NCBI GenBank assembly: GCA_025055795.1 | Contig: JANWVV010000004.1 | Location: 1 to 64,000, forward strand | Direction: 5' to 3' | DNA from: Gemmataceae bacterium | GTDB taxonomy: Bacteria; Planctomycetota; Planctomycetia; Gemmatales; Gemmataceae | DNA length: 64,000 nt | In this document: positions 9,284 to 17,096 of the stretch, in pieces | Position numbering within the stretch: the stretch's first letter is position 1 | Layout of the letters: the number at the start of each line of letters is the position of its first letter | Notes under the pieces: model-generated | Database searches by the model: none | Told to the model about the DNA's origin: nothing | The model's input: only the letters and a program-made list of their open reading frames with translations | Position numbers and translations under genes: made by a program

Positions 9284-10213
9284 ATGAAAAGTAGCATGGG
9301 TGTAACCGCAGTAGGGATCATCGTATCCTTGGCGGTCGTGATGCCCCCGGCATCCCAGCCTTGTAGAGGCAGCGCAGGGGAACGGCCAGTATGGCCGTTA
9401 TGGCCCGGTAATCCTCCAGATGAACCCAGCAAGGTCGGGCCCGAACGTTACGTAACGGGCAAGGGAGCAGAAGCGGACATCAAGCGGCTGACCGACGTAG
9501 GAGTGCCCACTTTGACGCTTTATCCACCGCCGGAGGGCAAAAGAACAGGCACAGCGGTGATTGTGGCTCCCGGCGGCGGATACAACATCCTGGCCATTGA
9601 GCACGAAGGAACGCAGGTGTGCGAATGGCTCAATACCCTTGGGATTACAGCGGCCCTGTTGAAGTATCGGGTGCCCCGCCGGCCAGGACAGACGCCGGAC
9701 AATCGGGCTATGATCCAGGATGCTCAACGGGCGGTCTCCCTGTTGCGCAGCCGGGCCGCGGAATGGGCGATTGACCCGCAGCGGATCGGCATGATCGGCT
9801 TCTCGGCCGGGGGCCACCTAACGGCCTGGGTGTGTTTGACCAACCAGCGATATTACCAGCCGGGAGATGAACATGATCGGGCTTCTCCCCGCCCGGATTT
9901 TGCCTTGCTGATTTACCCGGCCTGGCTGGTCGACAAGGAAGGACGACTCAAGCCTGAATTTACTCCAGATAAAACGAGTCCGCCGATGTTTTTTGTTCAT
10001 TCCTCCGACGATCCCATTAGTAGCGAAAGTAGCGTCGCGTTGTATCTGGCATTGAAAAAGCATGGGGTTACCGCGGAGTTGCACGTTTATGCCCATGGGG
10101 GCCATGGCTACGGCATGCGGAAAGTACCTTATCCGTGTGCGAGCTGGCCGCAACGGGCTGCCGACTGGCTCCAGGCCCAGGGTTACCTGACGACGTCGTC
10201 GGCCAAGCGCTGA
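9284..10213 (+). CDS. Exported alpha/beta hydrolase, acetyl-xylan-esterase-like
   Basis: 309 residues with an N-terminal signal segment (VTAVGIIVSLAVVMPPAS). The phrase VWPLWPGNPP followed by YPPPEGKRTGTAVIVAPGGGYNILA is typical of planctomycete esterases annotated as acetyl-xylan or carbohydrate esterases. Catalytic triad: Ser in GFSAGGH, Asp in HSSDDPI, His in HGGHGYG; the oxyanion region is APGGGY. It probably removes acetyl groups from polysaccharide or small esters outside the cytoplasm. The start follows GGAGCATAAGCC. The HAD gene begins 13 bp downstream, suggesting cotranscription. Confidence 0.85.
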   Translation: MKSSMGVTAVGIIVSLAVVMPPASQPCRGSAGERPVWPLWPGNPPDEPSKVGPERYVTGKGAEADIKRLTDVGVPTLTLYPPPEGKRTGTAVIVAPGGGYNILAIEHEGTQVCEWLNTLGITAALLKYRVPRRPGQTPDNRAMIQDAQRAVSLLRSRAAEWAIDPQRIGMIGFSAGGHLTAWVCLTNQRYYQPGDEHDRASPRPDFALLIYPAWLVDKEGRLKPEFTPDKTSPPMFFVHSSDDPISSESSVALYLALKKHGVTAELHVYAHGGHGYGMRKVPYPCASWPQRAADWLQAQGYLTTSSAKR

Positions 10214-10226
10214 GTGGGAGACAGCA

Positions 10227-10943
10227 ATGCCCTGGCAAGCCCTAGCCAGCGACTACGATGGCACCCTGGCACATGAGGGGATGGTGGCTCCTGAAACCTG
10301 GGCCGCTCTGGAGGCGGCCCGACGAGCCGGCCTGCGACTGTTTCTGGTCACCGGTCGTATCCTTCCCGAATTGCTCCAGGTATGCGACCGCTTGGAATTA
10401 TTCGAACACGTGGTCGTCGAAAACGGGGCTATGTTGTATAACCCCCGTACAGGGCAGCAGCAGGTACTGGCGGAGCCACCCCCGCCCGGATTTATCACGG
10501 CCCTGCAACAGGCAGGGGTAGCACCCCTGATCAGCGGTGCCGTGATCGTGGCTACTTTCCAGCCTCATCAGCACACGGTGCGTCAAATCATCGCCTCGCA
10601 CCGCCTGCCGTGGGAAGTCATTATGAATAAGGACGCTGTAATGGCACTGCCCCGCGGGGTCGACAAAGCCTTCGGTTTACGCCATCTGCTAGCACAACTG
10701 GGCATACCGCCTACAGAGGTTATCGGCGTGGGTGATGCCGAAAACGATCTGACGTTTCTGCAGGCATGTGGCTATCGGGTTGCCGTCGCCAATGCTCTGC
10801 CCGAAGTGCACGCTCTGGCCGATTGGACAGCCCCCGCCCCGCGGGGTCAGGGCGTGGTGCAACTACTTGAGCGCTGGCGGCAGGGTTCGTTGCCGAGTTG
10901 CAATCCCCCCGCGCGGGTCTCGGGGCCTCCGGGCGTTAGCTAG
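10227..10943 (+). CDS. HAD-family phosphatase, Cof/SPP-like
   Basis: 238 residues, cytoplasmic. Motif I SDYDGTLA holds the nucleophile and acid Asp residues. The class IIB cap follows, then K in RGVDKAFGL (motif III) and GDAENDLTFL (motif IV). It resembles Cof-type sugar phosphatases; substrate unknown. SD GGGAGACAGCA precedes the ATG, 13 bp after the esterase. Confidence 0.85.
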   Translation: MPWQALASDYDGTLAHEGMVAPETWAALEAARRAGLRLFLVTGRILPELLQVCDRLELFEHVVVENGAMLYNPRTGQQQVLAEPPPPGFITALQQAGVAPLISGAVIVATFQPHQHTVRQIIASHRLPWEVIMNKDAVMALPRGVDKAFGLRHLLAQLGIPPTEVIGVGDAENDLTFLQACGYRVAVANALPEVHALADWTAPAPRGQGVVQLLERWRQGSLPSCNPPARVSGPPGVS

Positions 10944-10973
10944 CATCGGTCCCCCTTCGACTGGTGCTCCCCC

Positions 10974-11011
10974 TGGACCAACTTTTGCGTGGATGTGAAA
11001 CAAAAGGTCCA
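10974..11011. terminator. Bidirectional terminator-like hairpin
   Basis: TGGACC (10974-10979) pairs with GGTCCA (11006-11011), and TTTTG (10983-10987) with CAAAA (11001-11005), leaving a 3-nt bulge. It lies between the ends of the convergent HAD and rpmA genes. No clean U-tail on either side. Confidence 0.35.
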
Positions 11012-11034
11012 GACTCGAACCGCCTCGGGGTGTA

Positions 11035-11304
11035 TCAACCGATCGCGGTGCATTCCGGATCGGCCGGCAGAATGTTAACCCGGCGGCCACCTTGATCAAA
11101 ATAAACCGTACCGTCGGTCAGGGCAAACAAAGTATCATTGCGTGCCCGGCGGACATAACGCCCCGGATGAAATTTCGTCCCCAACTGCGTGACTAGAATG
11201 CTTCCCGTCGTGACAAACTGGCCACCAAACACCTTCACGCACCGTCGTTTCGAGAGCGAATCCCGACCGTTTTTGACCGAACCTTGACCTTTCTTATGAG
11301 CCAT
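11035..11304 (-). CDS. rpmA: 50S ribosomal protein L27
   Basis: 89 residues, the normal length. It starts [16 protein letters not shown], with the conserved basic N-terminal tail that reaches the peptidyl-transferase centre, followed by [22 protein letters not shown] and DGTVYFD. SD GGAAGGAGAATGGGCA precedes the ATG. The usual partner rplU (L21) is not next to it, and the downstream neighbour is the convergent HAD gene. Confidence 0.97.
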   Translation of the reverse strand: MAHKKGQGSVKNGRDSLSKRRCVKVFGGQFVTTGSILVTQLGTKFHPGRYVRRARNDTLFALTDGTVYFDQGGRRVNILPADPECTAIG

Positions 11305-11763
11305 TGCCCATTCTCCTTCCTCTCAACCAGGATGATTACTCATGGCACCTGTGGCAACCTACCTTGTCGTCCGTTCCGTCCTACTAAGTAGAAATCAGTG
11401 GGCCGGTCAGACGCATCACCACTTCGAACAATCCACCGTTGGTGCCGTCACCTTTGCTTCCTGGAACGCGCTATCAGATGCAATAGTCATATTCTAGAGA
11501 TAGCGGCCTTATTGACAATTGGTTGGGGCCCAACGTCCGTGATCCTATTTGTTGCAAAACGATGCCCACCTGATTGGAAATGGAATTTGCTGTGATTAGA
11601 GAAAATAGGTCAATCTGATTCCCTATAGGGGGATACATCGCCGGACCGAGGACTAGAGGTAGTATCTGGACGGTATATCCTTTCGCACCGCAGATGCTGG
11701 TTCGTCCGACTTCGCCTGGGGATCTGATGATTGCCACTGGACCGTTGACGAGGGACTCAGTGC
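11305..11763. other. Intergenic region, rpmA / coaB
   Basis: 459 bases between divergent genes. The short track ORFs show no family features. It must hold the rpmA promoter, but no clear -35/-10 pair was found. Confidence 0.4.
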
Positions 11764-12477
11764 ATGCGTGTTCTGGTAACAGCCGGTAACACCCAAGTAC
11801 CGATCGATCAAGTTCGGGTTATTACCAGTGTGTTTACTGGGCGGACGGGAGCAGCCATCGCGGTGGAAGGGTATCTGCGTGGGCATCAAGTAACGTTATT
11901 GACATCGCATCCGGAAGTGGTGGTGGCTCCCTCGGGTTTCCCGGCTGATCCTTCCCGCTGGTCTGTGTGTACCTACCGCACCTTCGATGAGCTGGAAGGG
12001 TGTATTTCCAACCTTGTTCGTCAGGGAAGCTTCGACGCTATCATTCATGCTGCGGCGGTGAGCGATTATCGCATCAGCGGCGTTTATCTCCCGTCTGCTG
12101 ATGGCTCGAGGCAAGAGATATCAGCAAGTAAAATACCTAGCACCTATCCTGAGCTGTGGCTGCGGCTAACACCAACTCCTAAACTGGTGGATCGTTTCCG
12201 TCGCGACTGGGGCTATCAGGGATTGCTGGTCAAGTTCAAGTTGGAAGCCGATCGTGGGGATACGGAACTGCTGGCCATTGCGGAACAATCGCGTTTGCAC
12301 TCCCGCGCGGACCTGCTGGTGGCCAACCGTCTGGAAGATAGAGGGCAGTGGGCCTGGTTGGGCCCCTTACAGGGTGGATACCAGCGGGTAGAACGCTCGG
12401 CCCTGCCCCGATCCCTCTGGCAAGCGGTGGAAGAGCTTTTTATTAGCCACTCCTCCAACCCACCTCATCAGGGCTGA
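11764..12477 (+). CDS. coaB: Phosphopantothenoylcysteine synthetase domain protein (CoaB-like)
   Basis: 237 residues corresponding to the CoaB half of CoaBC, which joins cysteine to 4'-phosphopantothenate in coenzyme A synthesis. It starts RVLVTAGNTQVPIDQVR, has the ribosome-like phrase FTGRTGAAIAVEGYLRGH and the motif IIHAAAVSDY, then KIPS and LTPTPKLVD; DLLVANRLED also fits CoaB. There is no CoaC flavoprotein domain, so the two activities are on separate proteins if this is the housekeeping copy. SD GAGGGACTC precedes the ATG. Confidence 0.85.
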   Translation: MRVLVTAGNTQVPIDQVRVITSVFTGRTGAAIAVEGYLRGHQVTLLTSHPEVVVAPSGFPADPSRWSVCTYRTFDELEGCISNLVRQGSFDAIIHAAAVSDYRISGVYLPSADGSRQEISASKIPSTYPELWLRLTPTPKLVDRFRRDWGYQGLLVKFKLEADRGDTELLAIAEQSRLHSRADLLVANRLEDRGQWAWLGPLQGGYQRVERSALPRSLWQAVEELFISHSSNPPHQG

Positions 12478-13428
12478 GCAGATCTGCGGGCCCCTGCATC
12501 CTCGAAAAGTTCGCGAGGTCTCTGTTAGTTTTCTATTACCGATTTACTCGGGATCAGTTGGATCTGTCGTTTGCCATTGTCCGAGAAGCTTTTTCCAACT
12601 CGTCTAATCCCCGGGTGTTTACGAACCGCAGGATGGACAGGACCACGGGTGTCAGAAGGAAGCAGCAACCGTGATAGTGCACGCTCTATCCTCAGCCAAA
12701 GTCACTCGGCGCAAGGGTTATCCCATCTTTAACAAGGGTAGTAACGACGGTTGCATGTCAAACCTTCTGTGCCAGCCTGCTTGCACTAGCGCCGTTTGCG
12801 TGGGACAACTATGCTGGCTGAAAAGCTCAGAAGTTTCCTTTGTTGGACTTACAGTTGGGGTTGCCGAGCACCCGTCGGCTGCTTGCACCATGGAACCGTG
12901 ATACGAACCGGGTTGGCACAGCAATAGGAAAGATTAGTGGTCGTAAACCCGGGTAGCTTGATTAGGATCAGGATGGGATAATGGCGGATTTAAGGCTGGG
13001 ACTAGTACGCGTGAACCGAGCCGCAATGCATAGGGTGACGATGGGGGAAAACCAAACGGGACCGGAAGTGCAAACTCTGCGGCCACGGACAACTTGGCAG
13101 CCGTGCAATTGCTCGGTTTTAAATCAAGCGTCATCGCTGCTGTTGGCTCTTGAGTCTGATCACCCCGACAGCGACTTTCCCTGCCCACCGGGCATGGCGC
13201 GGTCCGTCTCCTGGGCAACGTCCGAGCAACGCATGTTGCAGGACAACGGAGCTACTCAACGGGGGATAGCTGGAGTAAAAACAATGCGGCATGCTGCCGC
13301 AGACGACGATACACAGGCGTAGAATGAGATGCTGGGCGGGTCAGAAACGTGTGACAATGGCCCGCCGGCCGCTCAACCCGATAATCACAGCGATCAAATC
13401 AGGCGTAGGGTGGGGAGGAATCAGGCCT
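12478..13428. other. Long stretch without recognisable genes
   Basis: 951 bases. The track ORFs (12671-12901, 12981-13322) have no convincing composition. A 10-bp palindrome GCAGATCTGC (12478-12487) follows the coaB stop, then a hairpin CCTCG/CGAGG (12500-12518) before a T-rich run that may terminate coaB. A 10-nt direct repeat CTGCTTGCAC occurs at 12777 and 12879. A segment at about 12615-12700 weakly resembles the conserved part of signal-recognition-particle RNA; see findings. Confidence 0.45.
12500..12518 (+). terminator. Candidate coaB terminator
   Basis: A CCTCG/CGAGG stem with a 9-nt loop, 22 nt past the coaB stop, followed by TCTCTGTTAGTTTTC. The stem is short, so confidence is low. 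Confidence 0.3.
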
Positions 13429-13803
13429 ATGATCGATCCGGCAGTCCATCAGTTGCAGCACCGGCAGCGGGTCTTAGCTATTTTGGCGGCGCTGGAAGCG
13501 GCGGCCTCCCCACCACCTCCACCGTCCCGCCCAGGAAAGACAAATACCCCAGCAGGTGGACAGCCGCTCTCTGCTATTGCGTCGTCGACTCCTCAACTAT
13601 CACCGCCTGCCGCAGCGTGGCTGCCCCCTCCCCTATCCGCCTGTCATGCTGAGGCCCCCGGACCGGATGGCATTCGCCACGGCTTGGTGGCCCGTGTTCG
13701 GGCGGCCATTGCCGCAGGTTACTACGATGACCCCGCTATCTGGCTGGCGGCCGAAACCGCACTCCTCGACGCCATCACCCAGCCACCTTCCTCCCAACGC
13801 TGA
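13429..13803 (+). CDS. FlgM-like anti-sigma protein
   Basis: 124 residues. The N-terminal part has a short helix (VHQLQHRQRVLAILAALEAA) and a Pro/Ser-rich disordered middle. The C-terminal segment RVRAAIAAGYYDDPAIWLAAETALLDAI resembles the helix of FlgM-type anti-sigma-28 factors as seen in planctomycetes. In the family that helix binds the flagellar sigma factor FliA. No flagellar gene is nearby, so the partner is unknown. The start at 13429 follows GGGGAGGAATC; the track start at 13291 has no site. Family assignment is tentative. Confidence 0.6.
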   Translation: MIDPAVHQLQHRQRVLAILAALEAAASPPPPPSRPGKTNTPAGGQPLSAIASSTPQLSPPAAAWLPPPLSACHAEAPGPDGIRHGLVARVRAAIAAGYYDDPAIWLAAETALLDAITQPPSSQR

Positions 13804-13946
13804 AATTAATTCCGAATTCGCGGCCTCCCTTCCACTGATTCGCTACTGACCCTCACTAACCACAACTTTTTATTGATCTGCATCGTTAATCCACACTTTG
13901 CATCAATTATTCTAGCGAAATTTTATAATCGACCTCTCTGTCTGTC

Positions 13947-13983
13947 TTGACACAATTAATTAGCACTCCTAAGTATATACTTA
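13947..13983 (+). promoter_or_regulatory. Promoter region with a 14-bp palindromic operator
   Basis: A perfect -35 hexamer TTGACA lies at 13947-13952. The perfect palindrome TAAGTATATACTTA lies at 13970-13983, 17 nt beyond it, where a -10 element should be. The palindrome is AT-rich and has the size of MarR-family operators, and the MarR gene is the second gene downstream. Autoregulation of protoglobin and MarR is inferred. The surrounding 13800-14060 is clearly AT-rich. Confidence 0.5.
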
Positions 13984-14065
13984 ACCTCAACGGGTTGGTT
14001 GCCTCAGAAAGCAAGGCGGGGTTTTTCCCAGCATTGGTCCTGACAAACGGCCGAAAGGAGGGATC

Positions 14066-14668
14066 ATGAGTAGTACGTTGCCTGCGATCCCGGGTTACAG
14101 TTATGGTCAGCCGGATGTTCCTTTCTCACCACTGTCGTTGACCGAACTGGAGCAACTGAAACAAGCAGTTCTGTGGACATCCGAGGACGAAAAGTATTTA
14201 CGGCAGGCTGGCGCGGTGCTAGCCGATCAGGTCGACGCCATCCTGGACTTGTGGTACGGGTTTGTAGCGGCCCATCCACATCTGTTGCGGTATTTTGCAG
14301 ATCACCAGGGCCAGCCCATTCCGCAGTATCTGGAGGCGGTACGCCGCCGTTTCGGCCAGTGGATCCTGGATACTTGTCTTCGGCCCCACGACCAGGACTG
14401 GCTGAACTACCAGTATGAAATCGGCTTGCGGCATCATCGCACCCGGAAGAATCGCACGGATCAGGTGACCACCTCGGCCACGGCGGTGGTGCCATTGCGG
14501 TACCTGGTAGCCTTCATTGTGCCAATCACCGTAACCATTCGGGATTTTCTGGCTCGGAAAGGGCATTCTGCGGACGAAGTCGATAAAATGTATCATGCCT
14601 GGTTCAAAGCGGTAACGCTCCAGGTAGCCTTGTGGTGTCAGCCGTACGTTTTCCCGGGGGACTATTGA
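14066..14668 (+). CDS. Protoglobin-domain heme protein
   Basis: 200 residues, a single-domain protoglobin (globin-sensor fold without an output domain), normal length. Family motifs run throughout: IPGYSYG, EDEKYLRQAGAVLADQ, LDLWYGFVAAHPHL, FGQWILDTCLRPHDQDWLNYQYEIGLRHH, LRYLVAFIVPI and KGHSADEVDKMYHAWFKAV. H123 or H124 in GLRHHRTRKN is the expected proximal heme ligand. Protoglobins bind O2, CO and NO; the physiological role is unsettled. SD AAAGGAGGGATC gives a strong start. A MarR regulator follows 105 bp downstream. Confidence 0.92.
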   Translation: MSSTLPAIPGYSYGQPDVPFSPLSLTELEQLKQAVLWTSEDEKYLRQAGAVLADQVDAILDLWYGFVAAHPHLLRYFADHQGQPIPQYLEAVRRRFGQWILDTCLRPHDQDWLNYQYEIGLRHHRTRKNRTDQVTTSATAVVPLRYLVAFIVPITVTIRDFLARKGHSADEVDKMYHAWFKAVTLQVALWCQPYVFPGDY

Positions 14669-14773
14669 GCCATTCGGGTCTCCTAGGCATTGTCTGCGCC
14701 CCCATCGTCTGCACTTGCGAAAGGGAAGCAGACGGTTGGAGTCAGCGACCGACACGTCAACGGGGGTTGATGA

Positions 14774-15424
14774 TTGGAGCGTGCAGTCTTTGATGAAGCG
14801 GCATTACAGACGGATGTAGATGCCAAGATTACCGCGGCTCTCGAGCGTCTGGCCGTGGCCATGCACAAAAGTTTATGGGAGGCGGCGTATGCCGAGGATC
14901 TGACCGCGACGCAGGCCCAATTCCTCACCTATCTCGCCAGCATGGGCAATACAGCGGTTTCCATGTCCGACCTGGCCCATCGCTTTGGCCTGAGTCTGGC
15001 CACTGTCAGTGAAGCGGTCCGGGCTTTGGTAACCAAGGGCCTACTAGAGCAGCGGCGTAGCGCTAACGACGGTCGCGTCCGCGAGGTCCGTCTGACCATG
15101 CAAGGCCGTCGCCGCGTCAAAGCTTTGCTGCACTGGGCCGATGCCATTCGAGACCAGGTGGCTGCCTTGGCTCCCCAGGCCAAGGGGCTGCTTCTGGACT
15201 CGTTGCTCGAGTTGATCGCTCGTTTGCAACAGGCTGGCTTGATCAGCCTGACCCGTCAATGCCAGACCTGTTTGTATTTCCAACCTCATCGGCACACCGA
15301 CCCGACCGCCCCCCACCATTGCGGCCTGATGAATCAACCCCTACCCTTGACGGAGTTGCGAATCCACTGCCCCGATCACCAGACTCGTCCACCTGCCCCA
15401 TCCCCCTCGGCCCCATCTCCATGA
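14774..15424 (+). CDS. MarR-family regulator with four-Cys C-terminal tail
   Basis: 216 residues. Residues about 20-145 form a winged-helix MarR domain: LTATQAQFLTYLASMG, then MSDLAHRFGLSLATVSEAVRALVTKGLL (recognition helix) and RRSANDGRVREVRLT (wing). The tail carries C163xxC166, HHC183 and C199 (QCQTCLYF, PHHCGLM, IHCPDH), which could hold zinc or an Fe-S cluster. A redox or gas-linked switch is therefore plausible. The start is TTG at 14774; no better start exists in frame, so the N-terminus is uncertain by a few residues. It probably regulates the protoglobin promoter. Confidence 0.85.
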   Translation: MERAVFDEAALQTDVDAKITAALERLAVAMHKSLWEAAYAEDLTATQAQFLTYLASMGNTAVSMSDLAHRFGLSLATVSEAVRALVTKGLLEQRRSANDGRVREVRLTMQGRRRVKALLHWADAIRDQVAALAPQAKGLLLDSLLELIARLQQAGLISLTRQCQTCLYFQPHRHTDPTAPHHCGLMNQPLPLTELRIHCPDHQTRPPAPSPSAPSP

Positions 15425-15669
15425 ACTTCGCAAAGCTTTCGCATCCACCCACACCGGCCATGCGTGATTGAAATCAGCCTATTGTTGAAAAAATTTTGAC
15501 CATTGTCAGGGGATTGTGTGACCCCTTCCGGACTCTTGAAGAATCATAAAAACTTCCGGTCGGGCAAGATTCTGGCAGGCAACGAGCTTTTCCTTTGTCA
15601 GCCAGGGTGCATAATGCATAGCAAGCAAGTGGAGATGTTGCACTATCCTTCGCCGGGGGAGTATGACCT

Positions 15670-16968
15670 ATGCCCGCCTGTTTTTTTGAAAGATGTAATA
15701 TCACCGTGGTGATGAGGTGGTGGCAGTGGTGGACACTGTTACCAGTATTGTCAGTCGGTGTCATAACCGGTGCAGCCGGAATTGAATCTGCTTCGGTCCC
15801 GCCGCACAAAATTACCTGGAAGAAGATAGTTCTCGACCGCAAGTTCCGCGCGGAAGGGGTGGCCATTGCTGACGTCAACCGGGATGGCAAACTGGATGTT
15901 CTCAACGGTGAGTACTGGTACGAAGCGCCCGATTGGATCCCCCATGAGATGCGGCCACCGGTCGATTTCAAAGACGGCCTGAATAACTACAGCCGGGTGT
16001 TCGCTTGTTGGAGCGAAGACCTGAACAACGATGGCTACCCGGATCTGATCGTCATCGATTTCCCTGGCACCCCCTGCTACTGGCTAGAAAATCCTAAAGG
16101 GCAGGCCCGAGTTAACGGTCAGCCCGCCCATTGGAAACAACACCTCATCTGGCACTCGGCCTGTAACGAAACTCCTCAATATGTTGATTTGTTTGGCACC
16201 GGCCGCCGTGTGCTAGTGATGGGCTGGCAACCGAAAGGCAAGGAAAACGCCAACGAGGGCCAGATGGCCTATTTCACCCCCGACCCGAACGATCCTTATG
16301 CCCTGTGGTTGATGCACCCGATCAGTCCGCCTAGTACGCCGGGTAAGCCGGTTCCTGGCACTTTCCGCTACAGCCATGGCCTAGGCATCGGAGATGTCAA
16401 TGGTGACGGCCGCCTGGACGTTATCTGCACCGGTGGCTGGTGGGAGCAACCGGAAAAACCCGATGGCAAAACACCCTGGCCGTTCCACCCTGCCCCCTTC
16501 GGCGAGCCTTGCGCCGACATGTTTGCCCTGGACATTAACGGCGACGGCCTTAACGACATCCTGAGCACGTCTGCCCATAAATTCGGCATCTGGTGGCATC
16601 AGCAACGGCGTGACCCGAAAACGGCTGCTATCTCCTGGACCACCCACACCCTCTTCGGCATGCTTGTTTCGGAAACCCACGCTGCCCACCTGACCGACAT
16701 CGACGGCGACGGCCTGCCCGATCTGGTCACCGGCAAACGCTGGTGGTCCCATGGCCGCAGCGAACCGGGATCCTCCTGGAACGCTGCCATCTACTGGTTC
16801 AAAGCTCAACGACACCCCGATAAAGTCATCAGCTTCCACCCCTACCTTATCGACGACGACTCGGGCATCGGCACCCAATTCGTTGTCTCCGATCTTAACG
16901 GCGACGGCCTCAAAGACGTCATCACTTCCAACAAAAAGGGTGTATTCGTTATTCTGCAACAACGATGA
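15670..16968 (+). CDS. Exported FG-GAP/VCBS-repeat protein
   Basis: 432 residues. A signal peptide (WWTLLPVLSVGVITGAAG) precedes about six propeller repeats with Ca2+-binding loops: DVNRDGKLDV, DLNNDGYPDL, DVNGDGRLDV, DINGDGLNDI, DIDGDGLPDL and DLNGDGLKDV. This is a beta-propeller of the integrin/VCBS kind, common in planctomycete secretomes. The binding partner or enzymatic role is unknown. The start at 15670 has GGGGGAG upstream; a Met at 15712, directly before the signal peptide, has no site. A 24-nt ORF (MTYARLFF) overlaps the first start in another frame. Confidence 0.85.
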   Translation: MPACFFERCNITVVMRWWQWWTLLPVLSVGVITGAAGIESASVPPHKITWKKIVLDRKFRAEGVAIADVNRDGKLDVLNGEYWYEAPDWIPHEMRPPVDFKDGLNNYSRVFACWSEDLNNDGYPDLIVIDFPGTPCYWLENPKGQARVNGQPAHWKQHLIWHSACNETPQYVDLFGTGRRVLVMGWQPKGKENANEGQMAYFTPDPNDPYALWLMHPISPPSTPGKPVPGTFRYSHGLGIGDVNGDGRLDVICTGGWWEQPEKPDGKTPWPFHPAPFGEPCADMFALDINGDGLNDILSTSAHKFGIWWHQQRRDPKTAAISWTTHTLFGMLVSETHAAHLTDIDGDGLPDLVTGKRWWSHGRSEPGSSWNAAIYWFKAQRHPDKVISFHPYLIDDDSGIGTQFVVSDLNGDGLKDVITSNKKGVFVILQQR

Positions 16969-17096
16969 AATAAGAATTGGTTCGTTACAAAATAGCTAGG
17001 CTCCTTGTACCGTCTGCGTTACCGCGGGACGGCACATTGTTTGCTTTCGCCAAGCCGTTGCTCGACTTTGGGTATGCTAGAAAGGTAAAACCGCCC

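Noticed and set aside
11014-11030. GGTTCGAGTC on the minus strand, like a tRNA T-loop
   Set aside because: The flanking bases do not pair as a T-stem and no anticodon or acceptor arms exist around it.
12981-13322. 113-residue ORF before the FlgM-like gene
   Set aside because: Composition is random-looking and overlaps other frames; no recognised motif.
13860-13900. TTGATctgcATCG as an FNR-type site upstream of protoglobin
   Set aside because: The second half-site matches only partly and no FNR-like gene is present; the 13970 palindrome is the stronger signal.
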